From Vibrio agarilyticus (GTDB lineage Bacteria > Pseudomonadota > Gammaproteobacteria > Enterobacterales > Vibrionaceae), in the NCBI RefSeq assembly GCF_012641465.1, contig NZ_JABAIK010000001.1:1-64000 (forward strand): a DNA stretch of 64,000 nt, given 5' to 3'. Positions 8,580 through 19,109 of this stretch are shown one piece after another. A program made the position numbers and the translations under genes. Under the pieces are notes generated by a model. The model saw only the letters and a list, made by a program, of their open reading frames with translations, was not told the origin of the DNA and did no database searches. The first letter of the stretch is position 1. Each line of letters starts with the position of its first letter.

Positions 8580-9383
8580 CTATTGCGCCAGTTTTGACTG
8601 CGCCAGATTGGCTGAAGCGCTACCAGGATATTCAGCAACAACCTGCTGATAATATTTTTGTGCTTGCGCAGCGTTATTATTACGCGCAGCAATATCACCC
8701 AGTTTTAATAAGGCATCCGCCCGTTTATTCGATTCAGGATACGCGACAACAGCGGCAAAACTGCTGACTGCATCTTTATCTTGCTTCTTAGCAAAATAGA
8801 GCTGGCCGAGCCAATAGTGCGCATTCGCTGAGTAGGTTGAATCAGGGAAGTTGGTTTGAAATTGCTTAAATGCTGTGATTGCGCCGGTGTAATCACGTTT
8901 TTTCAAGATCAAATCAACCGCATTTTGATACGCCTGCTGTTCATCCACATTACTGCTGAATGTGCCAGTTTCCGTCGACGCTTGCTCGCTTGGCTCGCTA
9001 ACACTCGCAGCTGGTGTTGACGCAGCCGATTTGACTTCCCCACGCACTCTGTCAAGTTCAACGAACAATTCTCGCTGACGCTCAAGCATTTGTTTCATTT
9101 CATAACTATTGCGTTCGAGTTCACCACGAAGTTCACTAATTTCAAGTGACATTTGATCGATCTGTTGCTGCATTTGCAACTGAACTCGATTACGATTTTG
9201 CAGTAAACGCTCAAGACGTTGAACATCGCTTTCTGGAACGCTCGAGGCGACACTCGCAACAGCGGTGCTTACGGGAAGTGCGGCTTCACTAAGATCAGAT
9301 ACTGGAGCTGGTGCAGCAAACACTGGGCTTGCTGCACTGGCCAGTAACATTGCAGTAGCGATACGCGTAATGTTACTGAACAT
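8580..9383 (-). CDS. cpoB: Cell division coordinator CpoB (YbgF), Tol-Pal system
   Basis: 267 aa. A signal peptide ends near ASPVFA (residues 1-23). Residues ~55-110 are a glutamine- and glutamate-rich coiled coil (trimerisation in the family); residues ~145-265 are TPR repeats (AVDLILKKRDYTGAITAFKQF, SANAHYWLGQLYF, ADALLKLGDIAARN). CpoB is periplasmic, binds TolA and PBP1B, and couples outer-membrane constriction to septal peptidoglycan synthesis. It is the last gene of the operon, 15 nt after pal. Confidence 0.95.
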   Translation of the reverse strand: MFSNITRIATAMLLASAASPVFAAPAPVSDLSEAALPVSTAVASVASSVPESDVQRLERLLQNRNRVQLQMQQQIDQMSLEISELRGELERNSYEMKQMLERQRELFVELDRVRGEVKSAASTPAASVSEPSEQASTETGTFSSNVDEQQAYQNAVDLILKKRDYTGAITAFKQFQTNFPDSTYSANAHYWLGQLYFAKKQDKDAVSSFAAVVAYPESNKRADALLKLGDIAARNNNAAQAQKYYQQVVAEYPGSASANLAQSKLAQ

Positions 9384-9398
9384 AAGGAATGGCCTTAA

Positions 9399-9944
9399 TT
9401 AGTATACTAGAACCGCACGACGGTTTTTCGCGTAAACATTCTCTGACTGACCAAGCATCAGTGGTTTTTCTTCACCAAAGCTCACAATAGAGATTTGATC
9501 AGCTTGAACACCCAAAGCTTCTAGATATTTTGCAACTGCTTGTGCACGACGCTCGCCTAGTGCGATGTTGTACTCTGGCGTACCGCGCTCATCCGCATGG
9601 CCTTCTACCGTCACATTCAGTGCCGGATTTTGGCTTAGATATTTTGCATGTGCAGCTAGCATTTCTTCGTAATCTGAAGAGATTGATGCATTGTCAAACG
9701 CGAAGAAAATAGTTTGAGATTCGCGAAGCGCTTGCTCTTTTAACTCTTGTTCAGTCAACTGAGCATTTTGATCCATTGGGGTAACAACGGTAGTGTCAGT
9801 TGTGTTTGCTGAACCTGCAGTTGATTGGTTAGTGGTTTCAGAAGCGCCTGCGTTTGACGCTGCATCATCACTAGAACTACACGCTGTTACAGCCATAACA
9901 GGAAGTGCGATCAGTAGCCCTTTAAGAACTTTGTTAAGTTGCAT
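9399..9944 (-). CDS. pal: Peptidoglycan-associated lipoprotein Pal
   Basis: 181 aa. Lipoprotein signal with lipobox VTAC (Cys at ~22), then a low-complexity Ser/Thr/Ala linker, then an OmpA-like domain (~75-181) with the peptidoglycan-binding pattern [19 protein letters not shown] and [10 protein letters not shown]. Pal is anchored in the outer membrane, binds diaminopimelate in peptidoglycan, and exchanges with TolB. It lies between tolB and cpoB on the same strand. Confidence 0.97.
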   Translation of the reverse strand: MQLNKVLKGLLIALPVMAVTACSSSDDAASNAGASETTNQSTAGSANTTDTTVVTPMDQNAQLTEQELKEQALRESQTIFFAFDNASISSDYEEMLAAHAKYLSQNPALNVTVEGHADERGTPEYNIALGERRAQAVAKYLEALGVQADQISIVSFGEEKPLMLGQSENVYAKNRRAVLVY

Positions 9945-9980
9945 CTTAGTTTTCCTTTCATTATCAAACTGAGAGAGTTG

Positions 9981-11327
9981 CTATAAAAACGGCGACCATG
10001 CTGGAGCGCGAACTCGCCCATTTGTTTCCGGTAATCTTGCCTTGAATCGGCCATCTATCGATACCATGGAAAGCACGTTTTTCTTATTGTAAATGGAGCT
10101 GTAAATAACCATTCCCCCATTGGGTGCAATGCTTGGTGATTCATCCAGCAAAGTTTTGGTCAATACTTGGACCGCGCCCGTTTCCAAATCTTGTTTCGCT
10201 AGATTGAATCCCGAGCCACTTTGATTCACCATGACAAGGAAACGGCCATCTGGGGTAATTTGACCTCCAAGATTTTGGCTCCCTTGCCAAGTAAGACGAC
10301 TGGTCGCACCATCGCTCAAATTTACTCTATAAATCTGAGGTTTACCACCCCGATCCGAAGTAAATATGAGGGAATTACTGTCAGGATGCCAAAAAGGCTC
10401 CGTATTATTTGATCTACCCCGCGTTATTTGGGTCAGCTTTCGTGTATTCAGATCCAATGTATAAACATGCAAACTGCCCGTCTTCGATAAAACCAAGGCA
10501 AGTGTATTGCCATCGGGCGAGAAGACAGGCGCGCCGTTATGCCGAGGGAAAGAGGTCAATTTTTCGCGCTCTCCCGTGTAAATATTCATTACAAAGATTT
10601 CAGCTTGGCCATTTTGAAAGCTGACATAAGCCAATTTTTTTCCGTCTGGCGACCATGATGGCGACATCAACGGCTGTTTTGAACGTAAAACAAGGCGCTC
10701 ATTAAAGCCGTCATAATCTGCAACGCGCAGCTGATAGGGGTATTGGTCTTTATCGTTCACAACCACATAAGCGATACGAGTTAAAAATGCGCCGCGCTCC
10801 CCAGTAAGCTGCTCATAAACTAAATCTGAGATTCGGTGAGCGTATTCACGCAGGCGATTCGATGGGTAGGTTGCCACTTTGCGAAATAACACGTGATCTT
10901 TTGACAAGACAAGTTCGCCATCAGACAACGCGCGACTTTCACCGCCAGTCAATTGTCCACGAACCACGTCCACCAATTGATAATCAACTTTGTAATTTCC
11001 GGCGGCATCTTGAGTAATGGTTCCGGTCAGCAGTGCGTCAACGCCAAGTGCGGTCCACGCATCGAAATCAATTTCACTGTCATTGTAAGGAGTCTGCGGC
11101 ATTTTACTGGTCGCAACGGGGCTGAATTTGCCGCTGCGCTGTAGATCCGATGCAATCACCGCAGAAATATCGACTGGCAGTGAGCCTTCGCCCTGCCACT
11201 GAAATGGCACGATAGCGATTGGACGAGCACTGTCGATGCCGTCAGTAATGATGAGTTCGAGCGCGGCATTTGCCGTTTGGCAAACGCTAGTTACAGCCAG
11301 CAATATGGCGATAAAAAAACGTGTCAT
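9981..11327 (-). CDS. tolB: Tol-Pal translocation protein TolB
   Basis: 448 aa. Signal peptide of ~21 residues ending TANA. An N-terminal α/β domain (~25-165) is followed by a six-bladed β-propeller with repeated WSPDG-type motifs ([48 protein letters not shown]). TolB is periplasmic and cycles between Pal and TolA. It starts 17 nt after the tolA stop. Confidence 0.97.
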   Translation of the reverse strand: MTRFFIAILLAVTSVCQTANAALELIITDGIDSARPIAIVPFQWQGEGSLPVDISAVIASDLQRSGKFSPVATSKMPQTPYNDSEIDFDAWTALGVDALLTGTITQDAAGNYKVDYQLVDVVRGQLTGGESRALSDGELVLSKDHVLFRKVATYPSNRLREYAHRISDLVYEQLTGERGAFLTRIAYVVVNDKDQYPYQLRVADYDGFNERLVLRSKQPLMSPSWSPDGKKLAYVSFQNGQAEIFVMNIYTGEREKLTSFPRHNGAPVFSPDGNTLALVLSKTGSLHVYTLDLNTRKLTQITRGRSNNTEPFWHPDSNSLIFTSDRGGKPQIYRVNLSDGATSRLTWQGSQNLGGQITPDGRFLVMVNQSGSGFNLAKQDLETGAVQVLTKTLLDESPSIAPNGGMVIYSSIYNKKNVLSMVSIDGRFKARLPETNGRVRAPAWSPFL

Positions 11328-11344
11328 TCGTTCGCTATTCCCTA

Positions 11345-12460
11345 TTAATCTAATTGAACCGTCAGGTTAATGTTGCGCAGCTTGTCGTTGACAGAGGCCT
11401 CTTTAGACATGGGAAAGCTTCCCACTTGCGTCACTGCACTTTTTGTTGCTGCGCAAACACGCGCGTCGCCGCTCACCACGGCGACATTTTTTAACATCAT
11501 ATCTGAGCCCGTGGGCAGTAATTGAATATTAACAACACACGACTTTCCAAGCAGATATTCGTCTTTCAATAATTTACTTTGGATCATTTGAGTATAAATT
11601 GCACTGAAACGACCAATTTCGTCATCAATATAGCGCTGCTGCGCTGCACTATTTTGACTGCTTTCTGTTTCCAAGCCGGAGAAAATATCATCAAGCGCCG
11701 CTTCTTGTTCTTTACGCTCTCGCTCTAGCTGCTCTAAGCGTGCTTTCTCTTTACGCGCTTTTTCCGCCGCCGCTTTTGCCGCTTTTTCTTTGGCGATACG
11801 TTCTTGCTCTGCCTTTTCTGCCGCTTCGCGTTCTTTGCGTGCTTTCTCTTTGGCTTCTGCCGCCGCTTTCTCGCGCGCAATGCGTTCTTTCTCAGCCTTT
11901 TCGGCCGCCGCTTGTTTGGCTATACGGGCTTGCTCTGCCTTAGCGGCCTCGGCCTCTTTCGCTTTACGTGCGGCTTCTGCCTTACGTAATGCATCTTCTT
12001 GGGCTTTACGCTGCGCTTCTAGCTCGGCAATTCGCTGCTGCTCTTTTGCCGCTCGTGCTTCTGCCGCTTTTTGCTCTTGTTGCTGCTTCTTCAAGGCAGC
12101 CTCAGCTTCACGCGCCGCTTTGGCGTCACGAGCCTGCTGCTCTTTTAACTTACGAATCCGCTCTTCTTCTGCTCGGCGATTTTTTTCAAGCTGATCCGCT
12201 TCACGACGAAGCTTATCTAACCGCTGCTGTTCAAGTTTCGCCGCTCGCTCACGCTGCTCGCGAATTTGCCTTGCTTGTTGTTCGACAATCTGTGGGTCTA
12301 TCACCACGGCCTGAACAATCGGACCACTTGGTTTAGGATCAGACATGGTAAATTCTACGCCCCAAAGCAGGGCTGCTGCCAACGCGGCGTGCAACAATAT
12401 CGATACGAATATCGGGCCACCAAAATGGTTTTGCCGCTCTCTTCTCTCTTTCATGACCAC
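11345..12460 (-). CDS. tolA: Cell envelope integrity protein TolA
   Basis: 371 aa. One membrane anchor near residues 15-38 ([17 protein letters not shown]). A very long Ala/Lys/Glu/Arg-rich helical domain II follows (~60-260), then a C-terminal domain III (~270-371) with the two cysteines typical of TolA-III (SCVVNIQ and RVCAATK). TolA spans the periplasm and transmits proton-motive force from TolQR to TolB/Pal. The start codon overlaps the tolR stop. The repetitive domain produces long spurious frames on the opposite strand. Confidence 0.96.
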   Translation of the reverse strand: MVMKERRERQNHFGGPIFVSILLHAALAAALLWGVEFTMSDPKPSGPIVQAVVIDPQIVEQQARQIREQRERAAKLEQQRLDKLRREADQLEKNRRAEEERIRKLKEQQARDAKAAREAEAALKKQQQEQKAAEARAAKEQQRIAELEAQRKAQEDALRKAEAARKAKEAEAAKAEQARIAKQAAAEKAEKERIAREKAAAEAKEKARKEREAAEKAEQERIAKEKAAKAAAEKARKEKARLEQLERERKEQEAALDDIFSGLETESSQNSAAQQRYIDDEIGRFSAIYTQMIQSKLLKDEYLLGKSCVVNIQLLPTGSDMMLKNVAVVSGDARVCAATKSAVTQVGSFPMSKEASVNDKLRNINLTVQLD

Positions 12461-12888
12461 TACTCAACGTCCGTGAGAAGCCCCACTTGGGCAATCCCTG
12501 CTTGGCTTAACCCATCTAAGACCAACACAATTTCTGCGTATGGTGTCGCTGCATCACCACCAACAGCAACTTGAACGTCCGGCTTTAATGAGCGTTCTGC
12601 GCGCACTCGAACAATAATATCTTGCAAACTTAAACCGCGCTGAACCTCTTCGCCATTGGCGCTAAGCCCTAAACCACCATTTTTATCGACTTCAACCACC
12701 ACAAAGGCGCTGCTCTCGCCGCCTGTTGGCTCCGCGGTACTGGCTGTTGGCAATTCAACATCAACACCTTGCGATACAAACGGTGCGGTCGCCATGAAAA
12801 TAATCAACAGCACCAGCATCACATCGATATAAGGGACAACGTTGATCTCGGCCGTTAGTTTGCGCTTTTTAAGTTGATACCCTGACAT
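12460..12888 (-). CDS. tolR: Tol-Pal protein TolR
   Basis: 142 aa, ExbD/TolR family. A single membrane helix near residues 17-37 carries the essential Asp in VPYIDVMLVLLIIF. The rest is a periplasmic domain. With TolQ it forms the proton-driven motor. It starts 3 nt after tolQ. Confidence 0.97.
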   Translation of the reverse strand: MSGYQLKKRKLTAEINVVPYIDVMLVLLIIFMATAPFVSQGVDVELPTASTAEPTGGESSAFVVVEVDKNGGLGLSANGEEVQRGLSLQDIIVRVRAERSLKPDVQVAVGGDAATPYAEIVLVLDGLSQAGIAQVGLLTDVE

Positions 12889-12891
12889 GGT

Positions 12892-13575
12892 TTAGTCCTT
12901 GCCGGCCATTGCTTGGCGGTGCAAAATACTGTGAAACTCTTCTGAAAATGTCGCGTAGTTGCTTTCAAGACGACTCACTTTCGTGCTGAGTCGGTTGTAC
13001 GCCATTACCGCAGGAATCGCCGCAAATAGGCCCATTGCAGTGGCAATCAAAGCTTCGGCAATCCCCGGCGCAACCATGGAAAGTGTGGCTTGTTTCACCT
13101 CACCAAGCGCTGTAAAGGCGTGCATAATCCCCCAGACAGTACCAAATAGACCGATGTAGGGCGTGATAGAGCCAACCGTCGCCAAAAATGGCAAACTGGT
13201 TTCTAGATCTTCCACTTCTCGAGAGACTGCGACTCGCATAGCTCGGCCTGTGCCTTCCATCACGTAGTCGGGTGAATTAGCGTGATGTTTACGCAAACGG
13301 GCAAATTCGGTAAAACCGGCATAAAATATTTCTTCCGACCCCATAAGATCGTCTTTGCGTGATTTCACTTGCTGATAAAGTTGACCTAAATCGGCACCGG
13401 ACCAAAATTTGTCTTCAAAAACTTCGGCCTCACGCTCTGCTTGTTTTAACGCGCTGCTGCGCTGAATGATCATCGCCCATGAGGCAACTGACATTCCCAA
13501 TAAAATAAGCATAACGATTTTCACCAGTAAGCTGGCTTGCAAAAACAGTTCAATGAACGAAAGATCAGCAGACAC
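12892..13575 (-). CDS. tolQ: Tol-Pal protein TolQ
   Basis: 227 aa, MotA/TolQ/ExbB family. Three membrane segments are evident: ~17-37 ([21 protein letters not shown]), ~135-155 ([20 protein letters not shown]) and ~170-195 ([24 protein letters not shown]). The large cytoplasmic loop lies between the first two. It overlaps ybgC by 11 bp, implying translational coupling. Confidence 0.97.
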   Translation of the reverse strand: MSADLSFIELFLQASLLVKIVMLILLGMSVASWAMIIQRSSALKQAEREAEVFEDKFWSGADLGQLYQQVKSRKDDLMGSEEIFYAGFTEFARLRKHHANSPDYVMEGTGRAMRVAVSREVEDLETSLPFLATVGSITPYIGLFGTVWGIMHAFTALGEVKQATLSMVAPGIAEALIATAMGLFAAIPAVMAYNRLSTKVSRLESNYATFSEEFHSILHRQAMAGKD

Positions 13576-13984
13576 TCTTTGTTAGCTCCGAAATAATAAA
13601 AGGCGGGATAGCAATAGGCTTCATTCGAGAATTATCAATACATGCTACCTGAACTTGTGCTTTACACAACGGCTTGCCTGCATCATTGACTAACTCTTGA
13701 CAGAAGACCATAGAGACTCGTTTTAGTTCAATGAGTTTCGTTGTCACTGTTAATTTATCGTCAAGGCGCGCACTTTGAATAAAATCAATATCCATATGAC
13801 GGACAACAAACCCAATCTGTCGTGACAATAGCTCGCATTGACCTACACCAATGTCACGCAGCATTTCTGTACGAGCGCGCTCAAAAAACTTCAAATAATT
13901 GGCATGATAAACCACACCACCTGCATCTGTATCTTCAAAATACACAGTGATGGGCCATATATGATTGGCAGAAACGCTAGACAC
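13565..13984 (-). CDS. ybgC: Acyl-CoA thioesterase YbgC (hot-dog fold)
   Basis: Predicted 139 aa from a GTG at 13984, chosen because E. coli YbgC has only about 10 residues before the conserved core; a GTG at 14020 would give 151 aa. The core [27 protein letters not shown] holds the catalytic Asp and the family signature. YbgC hydrolyses acyl-CoA or acyl-ACP thioesters and is the usual first gene of the tol-pal operon. A MITE-like element ends about 60 bp upstream of the start, within the likely promoter region. Confidence 0.92.
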   Translation of the reverse strand: MSSVSANHIWPITVYFEDTDAGGVVYHANYLKFFERARTEMLRDIGVGQCELLSRQIGFVVRHMDIDFIQSARLDDKLTVTTKLIELKRVSMVFCQELVNDAGKPLCKAQVQVACIDNSRMKPIAIPPFIISELTKSVC

Positions 13985-14044
13985 GGGAATTCCGATGAAC
14001 GAATTAAACTCAACGCCCACTATAACCTAACTGAGCGCGATTGG

Positions 14045-14314
14045 TTAGGGTCTGTTGACCTTTCGTGCTGATTTTTGCAGCCGTTTGTGGGAGATGTCTA
14101 CAAGACAGAGTCTTTGATGTGTAGTCAACCTACATGAAAAGCCGACAACGCAATAGAAATGAAGCACAACGGCTGCCCGAAGGGTTCGGCTAAAATCGTT
14201 TTATGCTTTGTTAAGACGTCTTTACTTAGAATGGCTAAGCGGCAAACGCCTTGTCGCGCCTAAAACGATTTTTGCGCGAACAAAATTTAACCTCGAAAGG
14301 TCAACAGACCCTAA
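14045..14314. mobile_element. MITE-like element with 18-21 bp terminal inverted repeats
   Basis: GGGTCTGTTGACCTTTCG at 14048-14065 is repeated perfectly in inverted form at 14294-14311; the match extends through flanking TTA/TAA to 14045 and 14314. The ~270 bp between contain no ORF of useful length but have inner partial palindromes (AAATCGTTTTA / TAAAACGATTTT). This is the structure of a non-autonomous derivative of a DDE-type insertion sequence. The parent is not in the window. It separates the cyd operon from ybgC-tolQ. Confidence 0.88.
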
Positions 14315-14380
14315 TTCCTTCAAATGCTTTTTTCTGTTTTTGAGGTCGATTTACCAAAGTCAATGAGCGAAAAAAACAAA

Positions 14381-14407
14381 AAAGCCAGCGACACAGGCAC
14401 TGGCTTT
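14381..14407 (-). terminator. Terminator of the cyd operon
   Basis: Hairpin AAAGCCAG / CTGGCTTT with an 11-nt loop, about 20 nt beyond the ybgE stop; the A run before it at 14371-14383 becomes a T run on the minus strand. Confidence 0.75.
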
Positions 14408-14427
14408 CGTTTCTCGCAGACGTGCGT

Positions 14428-14730
14428 TTATATCACATAACGCAACGTTAAATAGAGTAATATCGGTAGCGAAATATAAGGACTAAAGAGCAATTGCCAA
14501 TACCAAGCTTTGGGGTTAAAACCAACACCATAAACCATCGCTGAACAGACCGCCCAAATAAGAGCCGGAGCGATAAACGCATTAAACCCACCAATCGCGG
14601 CTGCGTACGCTTGCGGCTCCCACATCAATAATCCAACATGACACAGTCCCAACACCAAGGTTAAGATGCGCAGTGCAACCTTATCCATGGGTCGGTGCCA
14701 TGCCGACATTCGCTGAGACAAGCTACTCAC
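14428..14730 (-). CDS. ybgE: Cyd operon protein YbgE
   Basis: 100 aa starting at a GTG that overlaps the end of cydX by 8 bp. Three hydrophobic segments (LRILTLVLGLCHVGLLMW, GFNAFIAPALIWAVCSAMVYG, WQLLFSPYISLPILLYLTL) mark an inner-membrane protein of the YbgE family, commonly found downstream of cydAB(X). Its exact role is not settled. Confidence 0.9.
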   Translation of the reverse strand: MSSLSQRMSAWHRPMDKVALRILTLVLGLCHVGLLMWEPQAYAAAIGGFNAFIAPALIWAVCSAMVYGVGFNPKAWYWQLLFSPYISLPILLYLTLRYVI

Positions 14731-14830
14731 TGTCTTGGTCCATCATTTCTGAGTGCTCAAGCCACAGCGCATTGATGATACCAAATGCGCAAGCCAGCAA
14801 TACACCCAAAATCCAGGCGAAATACCACAT
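14723..14830 (-). CDS. cydX: Cytochrome bd small subunit CydX
   Basis: 35 aa, starting MWYFAWILGVLLACAFGIIN and ending EMMDQDSE. This is the single-helix CydX/YbgT family, with the conserved MWYFAWILG start. CydX binds CydAB and stabilises the haem site. It lies 24 nt downstream of cydB and overlaps ybgE. Confidence 0.95.
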   Translation of the reverse strand: MWYFAWILGVLLACAFGIINALWLEHSEMMDQDSE

Positions 14831-14854
14831 ATGAATGCTCCTTCGTCTAATGAG

Positions 14855-15991
14855 TTAGTAAAGTGAGTTTTTGTTGTCTTCAATGAACTTATCATCAAGA
14901 CGCCCGAACATTTTATAGTAGGTCCAAGAGGTGTAACCTAAAATAATAGGCACCATAACAAAGGCTACTCCGGTCATCAGATTTAACGTTAGTTCCGATG
15001 ACGTTGAATCCCACATGGTTAAACTGTGGCTTGGTGCCAAGTTCGACGGCATGATGAAGGGGAACATCGCGAAACCTGCCGTGAAAATCACACCAGCATT
15101 ACCCAGACTTGAGGTCAAAAATGCAATCGCGCCTTTTTCTACACGCGATGCAACGACAGCAAGTAGCGGCATGAGCGTACCCAATACAGGTGCAGCCCAG
15201 AGCAGTGGATATTGCTCAAAATTGTTCATCCACGCACCCGCCTCACGAACCACTTCTTTATTCAGCGGATTGGATGCTGCGGCGTAGTCCAAGGTGCCGA
15301 CAACAACATAGCCTTCCATCGATTGAATCCAAAAACCGGCTGCAACAAATGCCGCTGCGGTGAGTAGCCCCATCAACTGAGCCACTAAACGCGCTCGAGC
15401 ATGTACGTCACCTGTGGTTTTCATCTGTAACCAAGTGGCCCCTTGCATCAAGATCATAAACAGACTGACCAAGCCACAAAGTAGTGCAAATGGGTTAAGA
15501 AGACCAAAGAATGACCCGTGATAGGTCGGCATCATGAAGTCACTTAACTGGAATGGTACCCCTTGCAGCAAGTTACCAAAGGCAACACCAAAGATGATAG
15601 GGGGTACAAACCCGCTGATTGAGATGCAGATGTCCCACGTTTGACGCCATTTTGGATCTTCAATTTTTGAACGATAATCCAATCCAATTGGACGAAGCCA
15701 TAGTGCTGCTAACGTCACAATCATCGCCAGATAAAAACCCGAAAATGAGGTTGCATAGACCAAAGGCCATGCAGCAAAGAGCGCGCCACCGGCCGTGATA
15801 AGCCAAACTTGGTTTCCGTCCCAGTGAGGCGCGATTGAGTTAATCATCACGCGTCGCTGCGTATCGGTTTTACCAATCACAGGGACTAATGCCCCCACGC
15901 CCATGTCAAAGCCATCCGTAATGGCAAAGCCCACTAATAGAACACCAATCAGGACCCACCAGATGAATCGCAAGATTTCGTAATCAAACAT
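14855..15991 (-). CDS. cydB: Cytochrome bd ubiquinol oxidase subunit II
   Basis: 378 aa, about nine membrane helices. Family motifs: FAITDGFDMGVGALVPV near the N terminus and HWDGNQVWLITAGGALFAAWP at ~55-75. CydB supports the haem-carrying CydA in the high-affinity terminal oxidase that reduces O2 with quinol electrons in the inner membrane. It lies 16 nt after cydA. Confidence 0.97.
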   Translation of the reverse strand: MFDYEILRFIWWVLIGVLLVGFAITDGFDMGVGALVPVIGKTDTQRRVMINSIAPHWDGNQVWLITAGGALFAAWPLVYATSFSGFYLAMIVTLAALWLRPIGLDYRSKIEDPKWRQTWDICISISGFVPPIIFGVAFGNLLQGVPFQLSDFMMPTYHGSFFGLLNPFALLCGLVSLFMILMQGATWLQMKTTGDVHARARLVAQLMGLLTAAAFVAAGFWIQSMEGYVVVGTLDYAAASNPLNKEVVREAGAWMNNFEQYPLLWAAPVLGTLMPLLAVVASRVEKGAIAFLTSSLGNAGVIFTAGFAMFPFIMPSNLAPSHSLTMWDSTSSELTLNLMTGVAFVMVPIILGYTSWTYYKMFGRLDDKFIEDNKNSLY

Positions 15992-16007
15992 TGTTTTTCT
16001 CCTTATC

Positions 16008-17594
16008 TTACGCTTCGACTTGGCGGCCTACTCTGTCGGCTACAGAGTCGCTGTCTTGTTCAAAGTGATAACGGCCGGTTTTGAGACTACTTGGCCCTTT
16101 ACGAGCAAATTTAACCATGAGATACACTTCAACAATCAAGAACACAGTGTATAGCGCAATGATGGCAATCAGTGAGGTCCAAAGTTCCGCTCTGGTTAAC
16201 GCTGAAGCAGCAACATGCACCGGAAGGATTTCACCAACCGCCCATGGTTGGCGTCCATATTCTGCAACAAACCATCCCGCTTCAATCGCAATCCAAGGCA
16301 GTGGCAGACTCCAAAGCGCGACTTTAAGAATCCAAGGCTTTTGCTCGATTTTTTGACGACAGGTCTGTACGAAAGCCGCGCCAAAGACAAACAACATGAT
16401 GAAGCCACACGCTACCATGATGCGGAATGACCAAAACAGAGGCCAAACCGTTGGAATCGAGTCATCTGCAGCGAGCTGAATTTGCTCTTCGCTCGCATCT
16501 ACCACATTGTCGGTATAACGCTTGAGCAATAAGCCGTAACCAAGATCCCCTTTGACTTCATCAAACGAGGCAAGGTTCTCAACACTTCTATCACCTGCAC
16601 GCAGCTTTTCGAGCAACTCGTATGCGTACATACCCGTGCGAATGCGCTCGACATGCTCTTCTCGTAGCTCACGCAACCCCGTCACTTGCTCATCGAACGA
16701 ACGCGTCGCAATGATACCCATCAGATATGGGATCTTAATCGCGTAATCGGTTTCCATCGTTTCTTGATTCGGCAAACCGAACAAAGTAAACGCGGCAGGT
16801 GCTGGCTCGGTGTGCCACTCGGCCTCAATTGCAGCAAGCTTCACTTTCTGCACTTCACCCAATTCATAGCCCGATTCGTCGCCCAGTACGATGGTCGACA
16901 AAATTGCGGCCATACCGAATGAGGCGGCAATGGCGAATGAGCGGCGAGCAAAGGCGATATCGCGCCCTTTTAGCAGATAGTAAGCACTGATGCTTAAAAT
17001 GAACATCGCGCCTGCGGTGTAGCCTGAGGCGACAGTGTGAACAAACTTAACTTGCGCAACAGGGCTGAGCACCACCTCGGAAAAGCTGACCATTTCCATA
17101 CGCATGGTTTCAAAATTAAATTCAGCGCCAATAGGATGCTGCATCCAACCGTTTGCCACCAAAATCCACAATGCAGAGAAGTTTGAACCTAAAGCAACCA
17201 ACCAAGTCACAGCAAGGTGCTGACGTTTAGAGAGGCGATCCCAACCGAAAAAGAACAGACCGACGAAAGTCGACTCAAGGAAGAAAGCAACCAGTGCTTC
17301 AATGGCAAGTGGGGCACCAAAGATGTCGCCGACATAATGGGAGTAATACGACCAGTTAGTTCCAAATTGGAATTCCATGGTCAGACCCGTTGCAACGCCT
17401 AGGGCAAAGTTAATACCAAAAAGCTTACCCCAGAACTTTGTCATGTCCTTATAGATCTGCTTATTCGTCATTACATACATCGACTCCATAATGGCGAGTA
17501 AGAACGCCATGCCGAGAGTGAGAGGTACAAATAGGAAGTGATACATCGCGGTAAGTGCAAACTGTAAGCGCGATAGATCAACTATATCAATCAT
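16008..17594 (-). CDS. cydA: Cytochrome bd ubiquinol oxidase subunit I
   Basis: 528 aa from the ATG at 17594, which has GGAG 6 nt upstream; the frame is open further upstream but that part is not family-like. It starts [20 protein letters not shown], with the haem-ligand His in the first helix. Also visible are the proton-path and haem region [20 protein letters not shown], a long periplasmic Q-loop (~250-390), and the quinol-site GRQPWAVGE. It is the first gene of cydABX-ybgE. ArcA- and FNR-like sites upstream fit oxygen-limited induction. Confidence 0.97.
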   Translation of the reverse strand: MIDIVDLSRLQFALTAMYHFLFVPLTLGMAFLLAIMESMYVMTNKQIYKDMTKFWGKLFGINFALGVATGLTMEFQFGTNWSYYSHYVGDIFGAPLAIEALVAFFLESTFVGLFFFGWDRLSKRQHLAVTWLVALGSNFSALWILVANGWMQHPIGAEFNFETMRMEMVSFSEVVLSPVAQVKFVHTVASGYTAGAMFILSISAYYLLKGRDIAFARRSFAIAASFGMAAILSTIVLGDESGYELGEVQKVKLAAIEAEWHTEPAPAAFTLFGLPNQETMETDYAIKIPYLMGIIATRSFDEQVTGLRELREEHVERIRTGMYAYELLEKLRAGDRSVENLASFDEVKGDLGYGLLLKRYTDNVVDASEEQIQLAADDSIPTVWPLFWSFRIMVACGFIMLFVFGAAFVQTCRQKIEQKPWILKVALWSLPLPWIAIEAGWFVAEYGRQPWAVGEILPVHVAASALTRAELWTSLIAIIALYTVFLIVEVYLMVKFARKGPSSLKTGRYHFEQDSDSVADRVGRQVEA

Positions 17595-17760
17595 GGTAAC
17601 TCCTCTTGTGTCAGCTGAATGACACTTTATCCATTTCACAACACGGCAATCCCTACCGCGTAAGCGCAGCGATATCACCCCGTACGTATGTTGCAAAGAT
17701 GTACTGATTAAGTTGATTATTTGTTAAGTTATAGCTAATGTAGCTATCGCTAATATTACA

Positions 17761-17775
17761 GTTAATTTAATGTTG
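17761..17775 (-). promoter_or_regulatory. ArcA-box-like site upstream of cydA
   Basis: GTTAATTTAATGTTG differs at two positions from the E. coli ArcA consensus GTTAATTAAATGTTA as I recall it. It lies ~165 bp upstream of the cydA start, where phosphorylated ArcA activates cyd in enterics. Similar GTTAAGTTATAG-type sequence lies at about 17721-17735. Confidence 0.55.
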
Positions 17776-17804
17776 TTTCAAAAGGTTTATCAGCAGAAAG
17801 CGCC

Positions 17805-17818
17805 TTGATGTGGGTCAA
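17805..17818. promoter_or_regulatory. FNR-like site (9/10) upstream of cydA
   Basis: TTGATGTGGGTCAA matches TTGAT-N4-ATCAA at nine of ten positions. It lies ~210 bp upstream of the cydA start. Confidence 0.55.
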
Positions 17819-17853
17819 TTTTTTATCCACATCCACGTCTATTCATCGATGGA

Positions 17854-17867
17854 TTGATAAACATCAA
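17854..17867. promoter_or_regulatory. FNR site (10/10) upstream of cydA
   Basis: TTGATAAACATCAA is a perfect match to the FNR consensus and sits 49 bp from the first site. In the remainder of the gap up to ruvB (17868-18084) I see no gene and no clear element. Confidence 0.65.
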
Positions 17868-18084
17868 TAAAACCATATTTGAAATGTAAGCAACTCGACA
17901 CGCTTGTTAATAGATACCTGCGTTCTTGCAGAGAGACACAACAATAGCGAGTCATTTTCACCACATCAGTGCCGTAAATCGGGAAATTTGTCACAAATTG
18001 ACAAGGAGTAGGTACCACAGCGAGTTTTCAGGTTGTAGCAACCTTTCGCACTCGCTGCGTGTTGAGAGAGGGGGTAGTTTGAGA

Positions 18085-19092
18085 CTAATTTTTATCAATA
18101 CCAAAGTGCAGATAGGCGCGATCGGTTGCGATGCGCCCGCGCGGCGTTCGTTGCAGATACCCTTGCTGAATCAAATAGGGTTCAAGCACGTCTTCAATGG
18201 TGTCTTTTTCTTCACCAATTGCCGCGGCCATATTGTCGAGCCCAACCGGCCCACCACCAAATTTTTCCATAATCGCCAACAATAATTTGCGGTCCATATA
18301 GTCAAAACCTTGCGAATCGACATCCAGCATATTAAGCGCGTTATCCGCGGTGAGAGCATCGATATGGCCATCTCCTTTCACTTCCGCGTAATCGCGAACT
18401 CGGCGCAATAATCGATTAGCGATACGGGGCGTGCCGCGCGCACGACGCGCAATTTCAAGCGCCCCTTGCGCCTCCATCGAGAGCCCAAGGCAATCGGCGC
18501 TACGCTGAACAATATGCTGCAGATCGGCGATTTTGTAATACTCTAAGCGCTGCGTGATCCCAAAACGGTCTCGCAGTGGTGAGGTCAATGAACCGGCACG
18601 TGTCGTCGCGCCAATGAGCGTAAAGGGTGGCAAATCAATCTTAATCGAACGGGCCGCTGGGCCTTCACCTATCATGATATCCAGCTGATAATCTTCCATC
18701 GCAGGATAGAGTACCTCTTCAACCATAGGGCTTAAACGGTGTATTTCATCAATGAAAAGCACGTCGTTTTCTTCAAGGTTGGTCAAAAGCGCCGCAAGAT
18801 CCCCTGCTTTTTCCAATACGGGGCCAGACGTGGTGCGAATATTGACGCCCATTTCATTTGCCACAATGTTTGCCAGTGTCGTTTTACCTAGTCCTGGCGG
18901 ACCGAAAATCAATAAATGATCTAACGCTTCACTACGCAGCTGCGCCGCTTTAATAAAAATTTCCATTTGATCGCGCACATGATCTTGTCCTTGGTAATCG
19001 GCTAATTTTTTGGGCCGAATCGCCCTATCAATCACATCTTCATCACGATAGGTTCGATTGTCTGCGGCGATTAAACGATCTGCTTCAATCAT
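18085..19092 (-). CDS. ruvB: Holliday junction branch-migration helicase RuvB
   Basis: 335 aa. AAA+ ATPase with Walker [10 protein letters not shown] near residue 63, Walker [10 protein letters not shown], a sensor-1 region [12 protein letters not shown], an arginine-finger region LRDRFGI, and a C-terminal winged helix ([17 protein letters not shown]). RuvB hexamers drive branch migration with RuvA. It follows ruvA by 17 nt. Confidence 0.98.
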   Translation of the reverse strand: MIEADRLIAADNRTYRDEDVIDRAIRPKKLADYQGQDHVRDQMEIFIKAAQLRSEALDHLLIFGPPGLGKTTLANIVANEMGVNIRTTSGPVLEKAGDLAALLTNLEENDVLFIDEIHRLSPMVEEVLYPAMEDYQLDIMIGEGPAARSIKIDLPPFTLIGATTRAGSLTSPLRDRFGITQRLEYYKIADLQHIVQRSADCLGLSMEAQGALEIARRARGTPRIANRLLRRVRDYAEVKGDGHIDALTADNALNMLDVDSQGFDYMDRKLLLAIMEKFGGGPVGLDNMAAAIGEEKDTIEDVLEPYLIQQGYLQRTPRGRIATDRAYLHFGIDKN

Positions 19093-19109
19093 CGAAAAAC
19101 CTTATTTCA

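Noticed and set aside
11740-12574. Several long plus-strand ORFs opposite tolA
   Set aside because: They arise from the Ala/Lys/Glu-rich repeats of TolA read on the other strand; composition is alanine/serine/arginine-rich noise.
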